Assembly: GCF_003151255.1 (NCBI RefSeq)
Contig: NZ_CP029481.1
Location: 3,572,501 to 3,636,500, forward strand
Reading direction: 5' to 3'
DNA from: Microvirga sp. 17 mud 1-3
GTDB taxonomy: Bacteria; Pseudomonadota; Alphaproteobacteria; Rhizobiales; Beijerinckiaceae
DNA: 64,000 bases
Position 1 is the stretch's first letter; each line of letters starts with the position of its first letter. Below the pieces are notes generated by a model. It ran no database searches. It saw only the letters and a list, made by a program, of their open reading frames with translations, and had not been told where the DNA came from. Shown one piece after another: positions 54,504 to 63,104 of the stretch. A program made the position numbers and the translations under genes.

Positions 54504-54603
54504 CGTCATCCCGGGAAAAGCGCAGCGCGAGCCGGGATCGTTGAAATGAGTCTGGCTGGGAAGAGCGATCCCGGATCGCGGCTTTGCCGCATCCGGGATG
54601 ACG
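54504..54603. repeat. 100-bp palindromic repeat between serC and serA
   Basis: CGTCATCCCGG (54504-54514) is the inverse of CCGGGATGACG (54593-54603). Within it GATCCCGG/CCGGGATC repeats occur. The ends resemble those of the element at 52738-52887, so the two may be members of one repeat family. Confidence 0.7.
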
Positions 54604-54609
54604 CATGAA

Positions 54610-55782
54610 TCAAGCCGCTTTCGCGAGCTTTGCCTTTTCCTGCGCGAAGGCCCAGTCGAGCCAGGGCGTCAGGGCCTGGAGGTCGGAGGCTTCCACGGTC
54701 GCGCCGCACCAGATGCGGAGGCCGGGAGGTGCATCGCGATAGGCGCCGATGTCGAAGGCGACGCCCTCCTTGTCGAGCGCGGCCGCGATGCCCTTGGCGA
54801 CCTGCGCCACGGCCTCGGGGCCTTGTCCGACCACGTCCGGATCGGATACGACGAGGCACACGCTGGTGTTAGAGGCTGTGGCCGGGACCTTGGCGAGATT
54901 GGCGATCCAGGGCGTGCGGGCGACCCAGTCGAGGATCACCTTCGCGTTGGAATCGGCCTTGGCCACAAGGCCGTTCAGGCCGCCGACGCCCTTCGCCCAT
55001 TCGAGCGCGTCGATATAATCCTCCACGCAGAGCATGGACGGGGTGTTGATGGTCTCGCCCTCGAAGATGCCCTCGATGAGCTTGCCGCCCTTGGTCATGC
55101 GGAAGATCTTCGGCAGCGGCCAGGCGGGCTTATAGGTTTCGAGCCGCTCGACCGCGCGGGGCGAGAGGATCAGCATGCCGTGTGCCGCCTCGCCGCCGAG
55201 CACCTTCTGCCAGGAGAAGGTGACCACGTCGAGCTTGGCGAAATCGAGCTTCTGGGCGAAGGCCGCCGAGGTGGCGTCGCAGATGGTCAGGCCCTCGCGG
55301 TCCGCCGCGATCCAGTCCGCATTCGGCACGCGCACGCCGGAGGTGGTGCCGTTCCAGGTGAAGACCACGTCGCGGGTCCGGGTGTCGACCGTCGCGAGAT
55401 CGGGAAGTTCGCCGTAAGGCGCCGTGATGACGCGGGCATCGTCCAGCTTGAGCTGCTTGACCACATCCGTGACCCAGCCCTCGCCGAAGCTTTCCCAGGC
55501 CAGCATGTCCACCGGCCGGGCGCCGAGGAGCGACCACAGGGCCATCTCGACCGCGCCCGTGTCGGAGGCGGGGACGATGCCGATGCGGTAATCGGCCGGG
55601 ACCTCCAGCACTTCGCGGGTCAGATCGATGGCACGCTTCAGGCGCGCCTTGCCGATCTTGGCGCGATGCGAGCGGCCGAGAGCGTCGGTGTTCAGATTTT
55701 GGAGGGACCATCCGGGGCGCTTCGCGCACGGGCCGGACGAAAAGAAAGGCGCGCGAGGGCGCGCGGCGGGCAGATCTGTCAT
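54610..55782 (-). CDS. serC: Phosphoserine aminotransferase
   Basis: This PLP enzyme makes phosphoserine in the second step of serine synthesis. The 390-residue protein starts with the alphaproteobacterial [21 protein letters not shown], and the PLP lysine is K193 in [26 protein letters not shown] and DATSAAFA are conserved. Followed by serA on the same strand, forming a likely serCA transcript interrupted by a repeat element. Confidence 0.95.
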   Translation of the reverse strand: MTDLPAARPRAPFFSSGPCAKRPGWSLQNLNTDALGRSHRAKIGKARLKRAIDLTREVLEVPADYRIGIVPASDTGAVEMALWSLLGARPVDMLAWESFGEGWVTDVVKQLKLDDARVITAPYGELPDLATVDTRTRDVVFTWNGTTSGVRVPNADWIAADREGLTICDATSAAFAQKLDFAKLDVVTFSWQKVLGGEAAHGMLILSPRAVERLETYKPAWPLPKIFRMTKGGKLIEGIFEGETINTPSMLCVEDYIDALEWAKGVGGLNGLVAKADSNAKVILDWVARTPWIANLAKVPATASNTSVCLVVSDPDVVGQGPEAVAQVAKGIAAALDKEGVAFDIGAYRDAPPGLRIWCGATVEASDLQALTPWLDWAFAQEKAKLAKAA

Positions 55783-55931
55783 GTCATTCCATCCTTACAG
55801 ATGGGCGCCTCTCGTTGGGGAGAGGTGTCCCGCCGACAGGTATGGGGGAGCGGGCCCGGCCCGTCAAGACAATTCGGCGCCACCCCGGACGGACGATCAT
55901 CCCGGCCTGCCGCGAAAGACCGGCCGCACCA

Positions 55932-56276
55932 TCACTTCCAGCGCGTCTCGCACATGCGGGGCAGCGCGAACCACAGGCCGCCGGGATCCTCGTCCTTGGC
56001 ACCGTTGGCGAGCCACTCGCGCACCACATTCTCGATGATCTCGTCCGGCTTCGATCCATATTGCGGCTGGGCGATCCATTCATGCTCGCCCTCCAGGCCG
56101 CCACCCACGACCGGCACCGCGCCGCGCGACAGCAGCTCGGCGATGCAGCGCCGGACATAGTCGGTCAGCGCCTCACCTTCGAAGCCGAAGCCATGGCGAC
56201 CGCCCGGCACGATCTGCCACATACCGACCGCATCGATCGGCAATTCGTTGGCCACCATCTTGATCCATTCGCTCAT
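55932..56276 (-). CDS. Possible immunity-type protein downstream of a toxin-like ORF
   Basis: From ATG 56276 (MSEWIK) the protein has 114 residues; an ATG at 56315 gives 127. It contains VGGGLEGEHEWIAQP and DEIIENVVREWLANG, is rich in Asp/Glu/Trp, and has no signal or membrane segment. It lies just after (15-53 bp) the toxin-like ORF on the same strand, as immunity genes do. No family is recognised; the immunity role is inference from position. Confidence 0.5.
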   Translation of the reverse strand: MSEWIKMVANELPIDAVGMWQIVPGGRHGFGFEGEALTDYVRRCIAELLSRGAVPVVGGGLEGEHEWIAQPQYGSKPDEIIENVVREWLANGAKDEDPGGLWFALPRMCETRWK

Positions 56277-56329
56277 AGGGTGGCCATACCGCAAGTGTCT
56301 AGGTTCCGTCGTCATTTCTGATGTAACTT

Positions 56330-56698
56330 CTATCCATTGCGAATATCGGGATGCTCATTCTGAATGACATCAATCGTGATGCCATGGTTCTCGCTTCGTC
56401 TCACACCAAAGATGTTTCCGTCCGGGCGCCGATACCAAAGACCTCTATATCCCACAGGCGGCTGAAGGCTCTGCGAGCCCGGTGTCAGAGCCTCGAGCAG
56501 GTTGTTGAATTCCGCAGGAGACACCGTACGTGTCGTTTCGTCTGTGCTCCTGTGCTGCATCCCGACATGCTGTCCGTTGGGCATAAGGATTTCCTCCATC
56601 GGGCCCCGGACAGGCTCCGGCCTGTTCAATTCCCTCAGCCGGGCCGCTGCCTGTGAGGCTGCGGATTCGTTCGCCAGGATCTCTCCCTCGACACCCTC
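56330..56698 (-). pseudogene. C-terminal toxin-like fragment, in frame with the upstream ORF past a TAA
   Basis: The frame is open from the TAA of the upstream ORF (56699-56701) to TAG at 56330. It may restart at ATG 56584, preceded by GGAGGAA, which would give 84 residues. The C-terminal part (GYRGLWYRRPDG, NIFGVRRSENHGITIDVI) is compact and reminds me of C-terminal toxin domains in rhizobial polymorphic toxins. Either this is a separate small gene or the second half of a protein interrupted by one stop codon. Confidence 0.45.
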
Positions 56699-57061
56699 TT
56701 AGATGCTCGGCCTCGGGCGCCAGCTCGGATCGTGTCTCTGCACTTCCTGCACCAGCGCGCGGGCTCGGGCCGACGAAACATCGAGGCGCACTTCCTGCGC
56801 CGGCGTCGTTTCGTAAGCCTGGCCGCGGATGACGCGGGTTCCGCCACTTCTCGGACGACGGGCTGATATCCGCGCGATGCGGGCCGAGCCCCCATCCGTC
56901 CATTGGCCGCCACCGGGCCGCCCTGCCGGAACGCGGGCTTGCGCCGGGTTGAACCGCCGTAAAGCCAGGATGACGCGAAGGGATCTCAGCTCCAGCCGGG
57001 CGGCGTCGAGCGCATAGCGGGCTTTCAGGATTTCCTGCGTCCGCGAGGGGATGAAAGACAT
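56699..57061 (-). CDS. N-terminal part of a toxin-like protein with PAGRPGGGQWT motif
   Basis: From ATG 57061 (MSFIPSRTQEI) the ORF has 120 residues. An N-terminal helix (RYALDAARLELRSLRVILALRRFNPAQAR) leads to RVPAGRPGGGQWTDGG (about residues 43-58), a linker motif I know from Rhizobiales polymorphic-toxin and phage-head-related proteins. A TAA stops it, but the same frame continues 123 codons. A palindrome ACGTTAGAACGT (57094-57105) lies upstream and could be an operator. Confidence 0.45.
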   Translation of the reverse strand: MSFIPSRTQEILKARYALDAARLELRSLRVILALRRFNPAQARVPAGRPGGGQWTDGGSARIARISARRPRSGGTRVIRGQAYETTPAQEVRLDVSSARARALVQEVQRHDPSWRPRPSI

Positions 57062-57082
57062 AAAGCAATTCCAACACTCCAA

Positions 57083-57279
57083 AATATGCTATAACGTTAG
57101 AACGTATCAGGAACATTGTCAAGCTTGTGCTGGCGGCAGGCTGGGCGGGCAACAGACTTTCGGGGGAGCGTCAGATTACGAAATCGTAATACAAAATCTC
57201 GTGCGGCCTGCGGTATGTTCGCTTTGTCTGGCCTAATTTGTGCTAGGAACTCCGACACAAAAAGTTTCAAGGAGCGAGC
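57083..57279. promoter_or_regulatory. AT-rich divergent intergenic region
   Basis: This stretch separates the toxin-like ORF (minus) from the efflux pair (plus). On the minus strand TTGACA (57123-57118) lies 18 bp from TAACGT, which overlaps the perfect inverted repeat ACGTT-AG-AACGT (57094-57105). Promoter assignment is weak. Confidence 0.3.
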
Positions 57280-58551
57280 ATGCGTGTGTCACGTCAGCTC
57301 GCCGTCATCGCCGTGCTGGGGGCAGCGGGTTATGGCGGCTGGTACGCCTATCAGGGCGGCCACCTCGCGAAGGCGCCGGTCATCGGCGGCTATTTCGCGA
57401 AAGCCGGAGAGCCGGCGGGGCCGGCCGGGCGTGGCAGGCGCGGTCCCTCGGGCCCGCCGACGGTCGATGTGGGCACGGTGCAAACCGGCCGGATCGTCGA
57501 GACTCGCGAGTCGGTCGGCACGGTGCGTGCCTATGAATCCATCACGGTCACGGCCAAGATCGCCGGCGTGATCAGCGAGATCGGCTTCGAGGAAGGCCAG
57601 AAGGTCAAGGCCGGCGACATGCTGGTCCAGCTGGATGCGGCCGAGCGCAAGGCCGAGATCGAGCAGGCCGTCGCCGAGGCAAACCGGGCCGTGGCGCTCC
57701 GCAACGAGATCGCGATCAAGCTCGAGCGTGCTCAGGCGCTCAACCGCACCGGCGCCGGCACCACGGCCCAGGTGGAGGACCTGACGGCCCAGTCCAAATC
57801 CCTGGAAGGCTCCATCGCCTCCGCCCAGGCCCAGCGGAAGGCTGCGGAAGCCCGGCTCGAGGATCTGACGATCCGCGCCCCCTTCGCGGGCCGCGTCGGC
57901 ACCCGCGCCGTGTCGCTCGGGGCCTATATCTCGCCCGGCACCCGCATCACGTCCCTGGACGACCTGTCCCGCATCCGGCTGGATTTCGCGGTTCCGGAGA
58001 ACCTCCTCGGGCGCCTCAAGCCCGGCCAGACCGTGAACGCCACCTCGGCCGCTTATAGGGACCGGGTCTTCAAGGGCACCGTCTCGACCATCGACACGAG
58101 GATCGACCAGACCACCCGCACGGTGCGGCTGACGGCCGAGTTCGACAATCCCGACGAGGCGCTCAAGCCCGGCATGTTCCTGGCCGTCGCGCTGGAAGTC
58201 ACCGTCAAGGACGACGCCGTCGTCGTGCCCGAGGAAGCCATCGTCAGCGAGGGCCTGCGCCAGATCGTCTATCCGGTGAAGGACGGCAAGGTGGAGCGTC
58301 GGGTCATCAAGCTCGGCCAGCGCCAGAACGGCAAGGCCGAAATCCTGGAGGGCCTGCAGGCCGGCGAGACCATCGTGGTCCTCGGCGTCCAGCGCGTGCG
58401 CCCGGGCCTCGAGGTGATCGCCCGCCCTCTCGGTTCGGCGCCCCAGCAGCCGGCCGACCAGGCGCCGGCGGCGAACCGTGAACAGCCGTCGCGCAGCTCG
58501 CTCAACCTGCCGACCGCCATCAGCAGCGCGTCAGCCGCCGAGCGGAACTGA
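57280..58551 (+). CDS. RND efflux periplasmic adaptor (membrane-fusion protein)
   Basis: It links the RND pump to an outer-membrane channel. The 423-residue protein has an N-terminal membrane anchor (about 6-24), a Gly/Pro-rich linker, the lipoyl/barrel-sandwich motifs (GFEEGQKVKAGDMLVQLDA, about 99-117, and DLTIRAPFAGRVGTRAV, about 196-212), a coiled-coil hairpin (about 120-195) and beta-barrel and membrane-proximal domains. GGAG precedes ATG 57280. It is followed 79 bp later by the RND permease gene. Confidence 0.93.
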   Translation: MRVSRQLAVIAVLGAAGYGGWYAYQGGHLAKAPVIGGYFAKAGEPAGPAGRGRRGPSGPPTVDVGTVQTGRIVETRESVGTVRAYESITVTAKIAGVISEIGFEEGQKVKAGDMLVQLDAAERKAEIEQAVAEANRAVALRNEIAIKLERAQALNRTGAGTTAQVEDLTAQSKSLEGSIASAQAQRKAAEARLEDLTIRAPFAGRVGTRAVSLGAYISPGTRITSLDDLSRIRLDFAVPENLLGRLKPGQTVNATSAAYRDRVFKGTVSTIDTRIDQTTRTVRLTAEFDNPDEALKPGMFLAVALEVTVKDDAVVVPEEAIVSEGLRQIVYPVKDGKVERRVIKLGQRQNGKAEILEGLQAGETIVVLGVQRVRPGLEVIARPLGSAPQQPADQAPAANREQPSRSSLNLPTAISSASAAERN

Positions 58552-58630
58552 TCGGACCCGGCCGCCCCGTACCTCGGGGCGACCCATTCACGTTTGAGTG
58601 GCCCCGGCCCTCTTCGGACCTCGTAGGACC

Positions 58631-61600
58631 ATGCAGGTTTCAGACCTTTTCATCCGTCGCCCCGTCTTCGCCATCGTGGTCAGCATGCTGCTCGTCGTCG
58701 GCGGCCTCGCGTCGCTGATGAACTTGCCGGTGCGCGAATATCCGAGCGTGGACAAGCCGATCGTCTCGGTCTCGACGATCTATCGCGGCGCGTCGAACGA
58801 GGTCATCGAAAGCCGCGTCACCGAGGTGATCGAAGGGGCGGTGGCGGGCATCGAGGGCATTACCCAGATCCGCTCGCAGAGCCGGAACGACCGCTCCTCC
58901 GTCTCCATCGAGTTCGCCGTGTCCCGCGACCCCGAAGGCGCGACCTCGGACGTGCGCGACGCCGTGTTCCGCGTCGTGGGGCGCCTGCCGGACGGCGCCG
59001 AGCAGCCGGTCATCCGCAAGGTCGACGACGATGCGTCCGCGATCATGTGGATCAGCGTCATATCCTCGACCTACGATGCCCTGGAGCTGAGCGACTTCCT
59101 GAAGCGGGTCTATGTGGACCGCCTCTCCACCGTGCCCGGCGTCGCCAACGTCTATATCGCGGGCGAGCGGCGCTATGCGATGCGCCTTTGGATCGACCGG
59201 GCCGCCCTCGCGGCCCGCGGGCTCACGGCGCAGGATCTCGAAGCCGCCATCAAGCGCCAGAACGTGGAGCTGCCCGGCGGGCGCATCGAGTCGGAGCAGC
59301 GTGAATTCACCGTGAAGACGGATTCCCGCCTCTCCACTCCGCAGGAATTCGAGCAGCTCATCGTCTCGAACAAGAACGGCTATCTGGTGCGCCTCGGCGA
59401 GGTCGCCCGGGTCGAGGTCGGTGCGCAGGATACGCGCTTCGAGTTCTACGAGAGCGGCAAGACCGCCATGGGCCTCGGCATCGTGCGCCAATCCACCGCC
59501 AACACCCTCTCGGTGGCGGACAGCGTGCGCGCCGAACTCGAGGAGCTGAAGAGCTCCCTGCCGCCCGGCACCACGACGGCGATTTCCTACGACGAGAGCC
59601 GCTTCATCAGCGCCTCCATCGAGGGCGTGCTGCACACCCTCGTCGAGGGCCTTATCCTCGTGATCCTGGTGATCCTGCTCTTCCTGCGCGACTGGCGCTC
59701 CACCATCGTCGCCATGGTGGCGATCCCGGTCTCGATCATCGCGGCCTTCATGGTGATGAGCTTCTTCAACGCGTCCGTGAACGTTCTCACCCTGCTCGCC
59801 GTCGTGCTCGCCATCGGCATCGTGGTGGACGACGCCATCGTCGAGATCGAGAATGTCCACCGCCGCATCGAGGAGGGCCAGCCGCCGCTTCTCGCCTCCT
59901 TCGACGGCGCGCGGGAAATCGGCTTCGCGGTGATCGCCACCACGGCGACCCTCATGGCCGTGTTCGTGCCGCTCGCCTTCATGACCGGCAACACCGGCAA
60001 GCTCTTCCGCGAATTCGCCATCACGCTCGCGGCCGCGATCTTCTTCTCGGGCGTCGTGGCACGGACGCTCACGCCCATGCTCTGCTCCAAGCTGATGGTG
60101 CCGGCCCATGGGCGCATCCAGCTCATGACCGAGCCCTTCTTCACGGGCATGAACAACGTCTACCGGCGCCTGCTGTCCGGCGCCCTGAAGGCGCCGCTCG
60201 TCATCCTGGCCATGGGCGTCGCCGTGTCCCTGTCGGCCTATGGCCTGTTCAAGATGATCCCGCAGGAATTCGCCCCCACGGAGGATCGCGGCGCGATCAT
60301 CGTGCGCATCAGCGCGCCCGAGGGAGCGAGCCTCGACTACACCCGCGAGCGCGTGAAGGAAGTGGAGCGCGAGCTCCTGCCCTATCAGGAGAAGGGCATC
60401 ATCGCGTCGATCACGAGCCAGGTCGCGCCCGGCTATGCGCGCCCCTCGCCCGTGAACGAGGGCATCATCATTGTCCGCCTCGCGCCCTGGGACGAGCGCT
60501 CGTTCAAGCAGCAGGAGCTGACGCAGGAACTCTCCCGGAAGATCACGAACTTCCCGGGCGCCCGCGCCTTCCCGGTCAATCCCGGCTCCCTCGGCCAGCG
60601 CGGCACTGCGCAGCCGATCCAGTTCGTGCTCGGCGGACCGGATTACAGCACCCTGCGCGATTGGCGAGACATCGTGATCCAGAAGGCGCAGGAGACCGGC
60701 CTCTTCCTCAACATGGATTCCGACTACAAGGAATCCCAGCCCGATATCCGCGTGCAGATCGACCGGTCCCGCGCGGCCGACCTCGGCGTGTCGGTGCAGG
60801 ATATCGGCCGCACGCTGGAGCTCGTCTTCGGCGAGACGGAAATCTCGACCTTCATCAGCCGCGGCGAGGAATATCCGGTGATCATGCGGGGCCGCCCGCA
60901 GGACCGCGCCACGCCGAACGACCTGACGAACACCTTCATCCGGGCCGCGAACGGCGATCTCGTTCCCCTCTCGTCCTTCGTATCGCTGACCGAATCGGCC
61001 GCGCCGCAGACCCTCAACCGGTTCGACCGCCTGCGCTCGATCACCATCCAGTCGGCCCTGCGGCCCGGCACGTCCATCGGGGAGGCGCTTGCGGTCCTCG
61101 AGCAGATCGTCCACGACAACCTGCCGGCGGAGGCGCGCATCGGCTATGCGGGCCAGTCCAAGGATTTCCGGGAATCTTCCAGCGCCATCTATGTCACGTT
61201 CGGCATGGCGCTGCTGGTGGTGTTCCTGGTGCTGGCAGCCCAGTTCGAGAGCTGGATCAACCCGTTCATCATCATGCTGACCGTGCCGCTCGCCGTCACG
61301 GGCGGTTTGGCGGCGCTCGCGCTGACGGGTCAGTCCCTCAACATCTACAGCCAGATCGGCATGATCCTGCTCATCGGCCTGATGACCAAGAACGGCATCC
61401 TGATCGTCGAGTTCTCGAACCAGCTGCGCGAGCGCGGCTACTCGGTGCGGGACGCGGTGATCGAGGCCTCCGTGCTGCGCCTGCGCCCGATCCTGATGAC
61501 CTCCATCGCCATGATCGGCGGCGCGATCCCGCTGGCCTGGTCATCGGGCGCCGGTGCGGAGGCCCGCAATGCCATCGGCACTGTGATCGTGGGCGGCGTC

Positions 61601-61786
61601 ACCCTGTCGACCCTGCTCACGGTCCTCGTGGTGCCGGCGATCTACCTGCTCCTCGGCGGCTACACCAAGCCCGCCACCTATGTGAGCGAGCTGATCGACA
61701 AGCTGCGCGAACAGACCGGCCTGAAGGCCCATGGGGAGGATATCGGCCCGGCCGAACCGCGCCCGCCCGCGCATCCGGCCGAGTGA
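58631..61786 (+). CDS. RND multidrug efflux permease (AcrB/MexF-type)
   Basis: It exports drugs or other substrates from the periplasm using the proton gradient. The 1051-residue protein has the family start SDLFIRRPVFAIVVSMLLVVGG, twelve membrane helices in two halves, two large periplasmic loops, and proton-relay acids in the IGIVVDDAIVEIENV helix (about 405-420). The late motif is LIGLMTKNGILIVEFSN. Substrate cannot be told from sequence. The frame is open to 58598, but ATG 58631 is at the conserved start. Confidence 0.95.
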   Translation: MQVSDLFIRRPVFAIVVSMLLVVGGLASLMNLPVREYPSVDKPIVSVSTIYRGASNEVIESRVTEVIEGAVAGIEGITQIRSQSRNDRSSVSIEFAVSRDPEGATSDVRDAVFRVVGRLPDGAEQPVIRKVDDDASAIMWISVISSTYDALELSDFLKRVYVDRLSTVPGVANVYIAGERRYAMRLWIDRAALAARGLTAQDLEAAIKRQNVELPGGRIESEQREFTVKTDSRLSTPQEFEQLIVSNKNGYLVRLGEVARVEVGAQDTRFEFYESGKTAMGLGIVRQSTANTLSVADSVRAELEELKSSLPPGTTTAISYDESRFISASIEGVLHTLVEGLILVILVILLFLRDWRSTIVAMVAIPVSIIAAFMVMSFFNASVNVLTLLAVVLAIGIVVDDAIVEIENVHRRIEEGQPPLLASFDGAREIGFAVIATTATLMAVFVPLAFMTGNTGKLFREFAITLAAAIFFSGVVARTLTPMLCSKLMVPAHGRIQLMTEPFFTGMNNVYRRLLSGALKAPLVILAMGVAVSLSAYGLFKMIPQEFAPTEDRGAIIVRISAPEGASLDYTRERVKEVERELLPYQEKGIIASITSQVAPGYARPSPVNEGIIIVRLAPWDERSFKQQELTQELSRKITNFPGARAFPVNPGSLGQRGTAQPIQFVLGGPDYSTLRDWRDIVIQKAQETGLFLNMDSDYKESQPDIRVQIDRSRAADLGVSVQDIGRTLELVFGETEISTFISRGEEYPVIMRGRPQDRATPNDLTNTFIRAANGDLVPLSSFVSLTESAAPQTLNRFDRLRSITIQSALRPGTSIGEALAVLEQIVHDNLPAEARIGYAGQSKDFRESSSAIYVTFGMALLVVFLVLAAQFESWINPFIIMLTVPLAVTGGLAALALTGQSLNIYSQIGMILLIGLMTKNGILIVEFSNQLRERGYSVRDAVIEASVLRLRPILMTSIAMIGGAIPLAWSSGAGAEARNAIGTVIVGGVTLSTLLTVLVVPAIYLLLGGYTKPATYVSELIDKLREQTGLKAHGEDIGPAEPRPPAHPAE

Positions 61787-61850
61787 GGCTTCCGCCTCCG
61801 GTCTTACGCGAGGCGCAGGAGCGTATGCCCCTCGCCTGCGCGGCGTGTGT

Positions 61851-62588
61851 CTAGTTGAAAGTGTAGCGAGCCCCCAGGCGCAGCTCGTGAGTGCCGATGC
61901 TGCGGGCCCGTAAGGGGGGGGCGAATCCGTCCGGCTCGCTGCGCGCCCAGCCCAGATGCGTGTAGCGATAGGCGAGATCGAGCTTGAGGTGGTCCGTCAG
62001 GTCGAACGCGACACCGCCCGTGAGCGCCCAGGCGAGAGCGGATTTCGTGTGAGAGGCCAGCGGAACCGCATCGGCCGGGAAGAGGCGCTGCGCCTCCTCG
62101 AACCGGTTGAGACTGACGCCTATGCCGGCCCCGAGATAAGGGGTCACGCGACTCCACAGGGGCAGGTCGATATAGGCGTTGAGGAGAAAGGTCGTGGCCT
62201 GGAAATCCGCCCGGTCGAAGGCAAGGTTCGAGGCGCCGAAGCGGCTGCCTTTGTAGGATCCACCGAACCGGTGATCGACCGTGATGTCGGTCCGCAGCCA
62301 GGGCGCCATGTGATAGCCGATTCCGGCGCCGATGCTCCCTTCCCGCTCGAAGCGGGCCTTCGCGAGGGGCGGTGTGGCCGCCGTTCCCAGATCGCGCCCA
62401 TGGCGCAGCACAGGCTCGTCGAGGCCGATATCGCCGCGCAGGTACCAGCCGGCGCTGACGGGCTCGTCGGAATCGTCCAGGATGGGCGCCGGCGGAAGGT
62501 CGGCGGCGCGGGCCTCCGCGGCCGCGAGGCCGAGGGCGAGGCCGCCTGCCACCATGATCGTCACTCGACGCAATCCGCCACTCCGCAC
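61851..62588 (-). CDS. Omp25/Omp31-like outer-membrane beta-barrel protein
   Basis: The 245-residue protein starts at GTG 62588, preceded by GGAGGAA. It has a signal peptide (about 1-29, ending ARA-A), then an eight-strand-type barrel: alternating hydrophobic strands, GWYLRGDIGLD near residue 47, PYLGAGIGVSLNRF and a C-terminal strand ending in YTFN. This matches the Omp25/31-type porin-like family of Rhizobiales, which is structural or surface-exposed. The downstream flank of the efflux pair. Confidence 0.85.
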   Translation of the reverse strand: MRSGGLRRVTIMVAGGLALGLAAAEARAADLPPAPILDDSDEPVSAGWYLRGDIGLDEPVLRHGRDLGTAATPPLAKARFEREGSIGAGIGYHMAPWLRTDITVDHRFGGSYKGSRFGASNLAFDRADFQATTFLLNAYIDLPLWSRVTPYLGAGIGVSLNRFEEAQRLFPADAVPLASHTKSALAWALTGGVAFDLTDHLKLDLAYRYTHLGWARSEPDGFAPPLRARSIGTHELRLGARYTFN

Positions 62589-62748
62589 GTGTTCCTCCGG
62601 TCCCGGCCATGCGGCGGGCTCTGAAGGCCGAACGTTAAAGGGCAGTGGTTAAGGGGCGATTAACCTTAATTTTCGGTCTATGGACAAAGCCCGACACAGG
62701 CGCGGAGGCGCGAATGTTCATGCGGCAGCCATCGAATGGAGACGCACA

Positions 62749-63030
62749 ATGATCCGATCCAGCGCAAGGGTTTCGACCGCGAATGCCAGCCGCTACCTGC
62801 AGCAGCTCAGCAAGCATTGGGCGCACAAGTTCGACGTGACCTATAGCGAGACGCAGAGCACCATCCCGTTCGCCGAGGACCGGAAGGCCGAGTTGACGGC
62901 CGGGCCAGATCATCTCGAGATCGTCCTCACGGTCCCGGACGAGGAGAGCCGGAACCGGATGCAGAAGATCATCGAGGACCATCTGAACCGCTTCGCGTTC
63001 AGGGAGGCGCTTGTCTACGACTGGAGCTGA
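62749..63030 (+). CDS. DUF2218 protein
   Basis: The 93-residue protein begins MIRSSARVSTANASRYLQQLSKHWAHKF, the signature of DUF2218 proteins, a cytosolic family of unknown function often near iron or siderophore genes. GGAG precedes ATG 62749. The frame is open to 62680, but the shorter start fits the family. Confidence 0.9.
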   Translation: MIRSSARVSTANASRYLQQLSKHWAHKFDVTYSETQSTIPFAEDRKAELTAGPDHLEIVLTVPDEESRNRMQKIIEDHLNRFAFREALVYDWS

Positions 63031-63104
63031 GCGACAGGCGTCGAGCGTCCTTGCCTCCAAGCCCGCCCCTCACGAAAGGGGCCGGGCTCCAGGGAGAGTG
63101 CAGC

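Noticed and set aside
56445..57152. 235-residue frame over the toxin-like locus
   Set aside because: Different frame of the same strand; Arg/Pro-rich with no motif, while the other frame carries the PAGRPGGGQWT motif and a good start.
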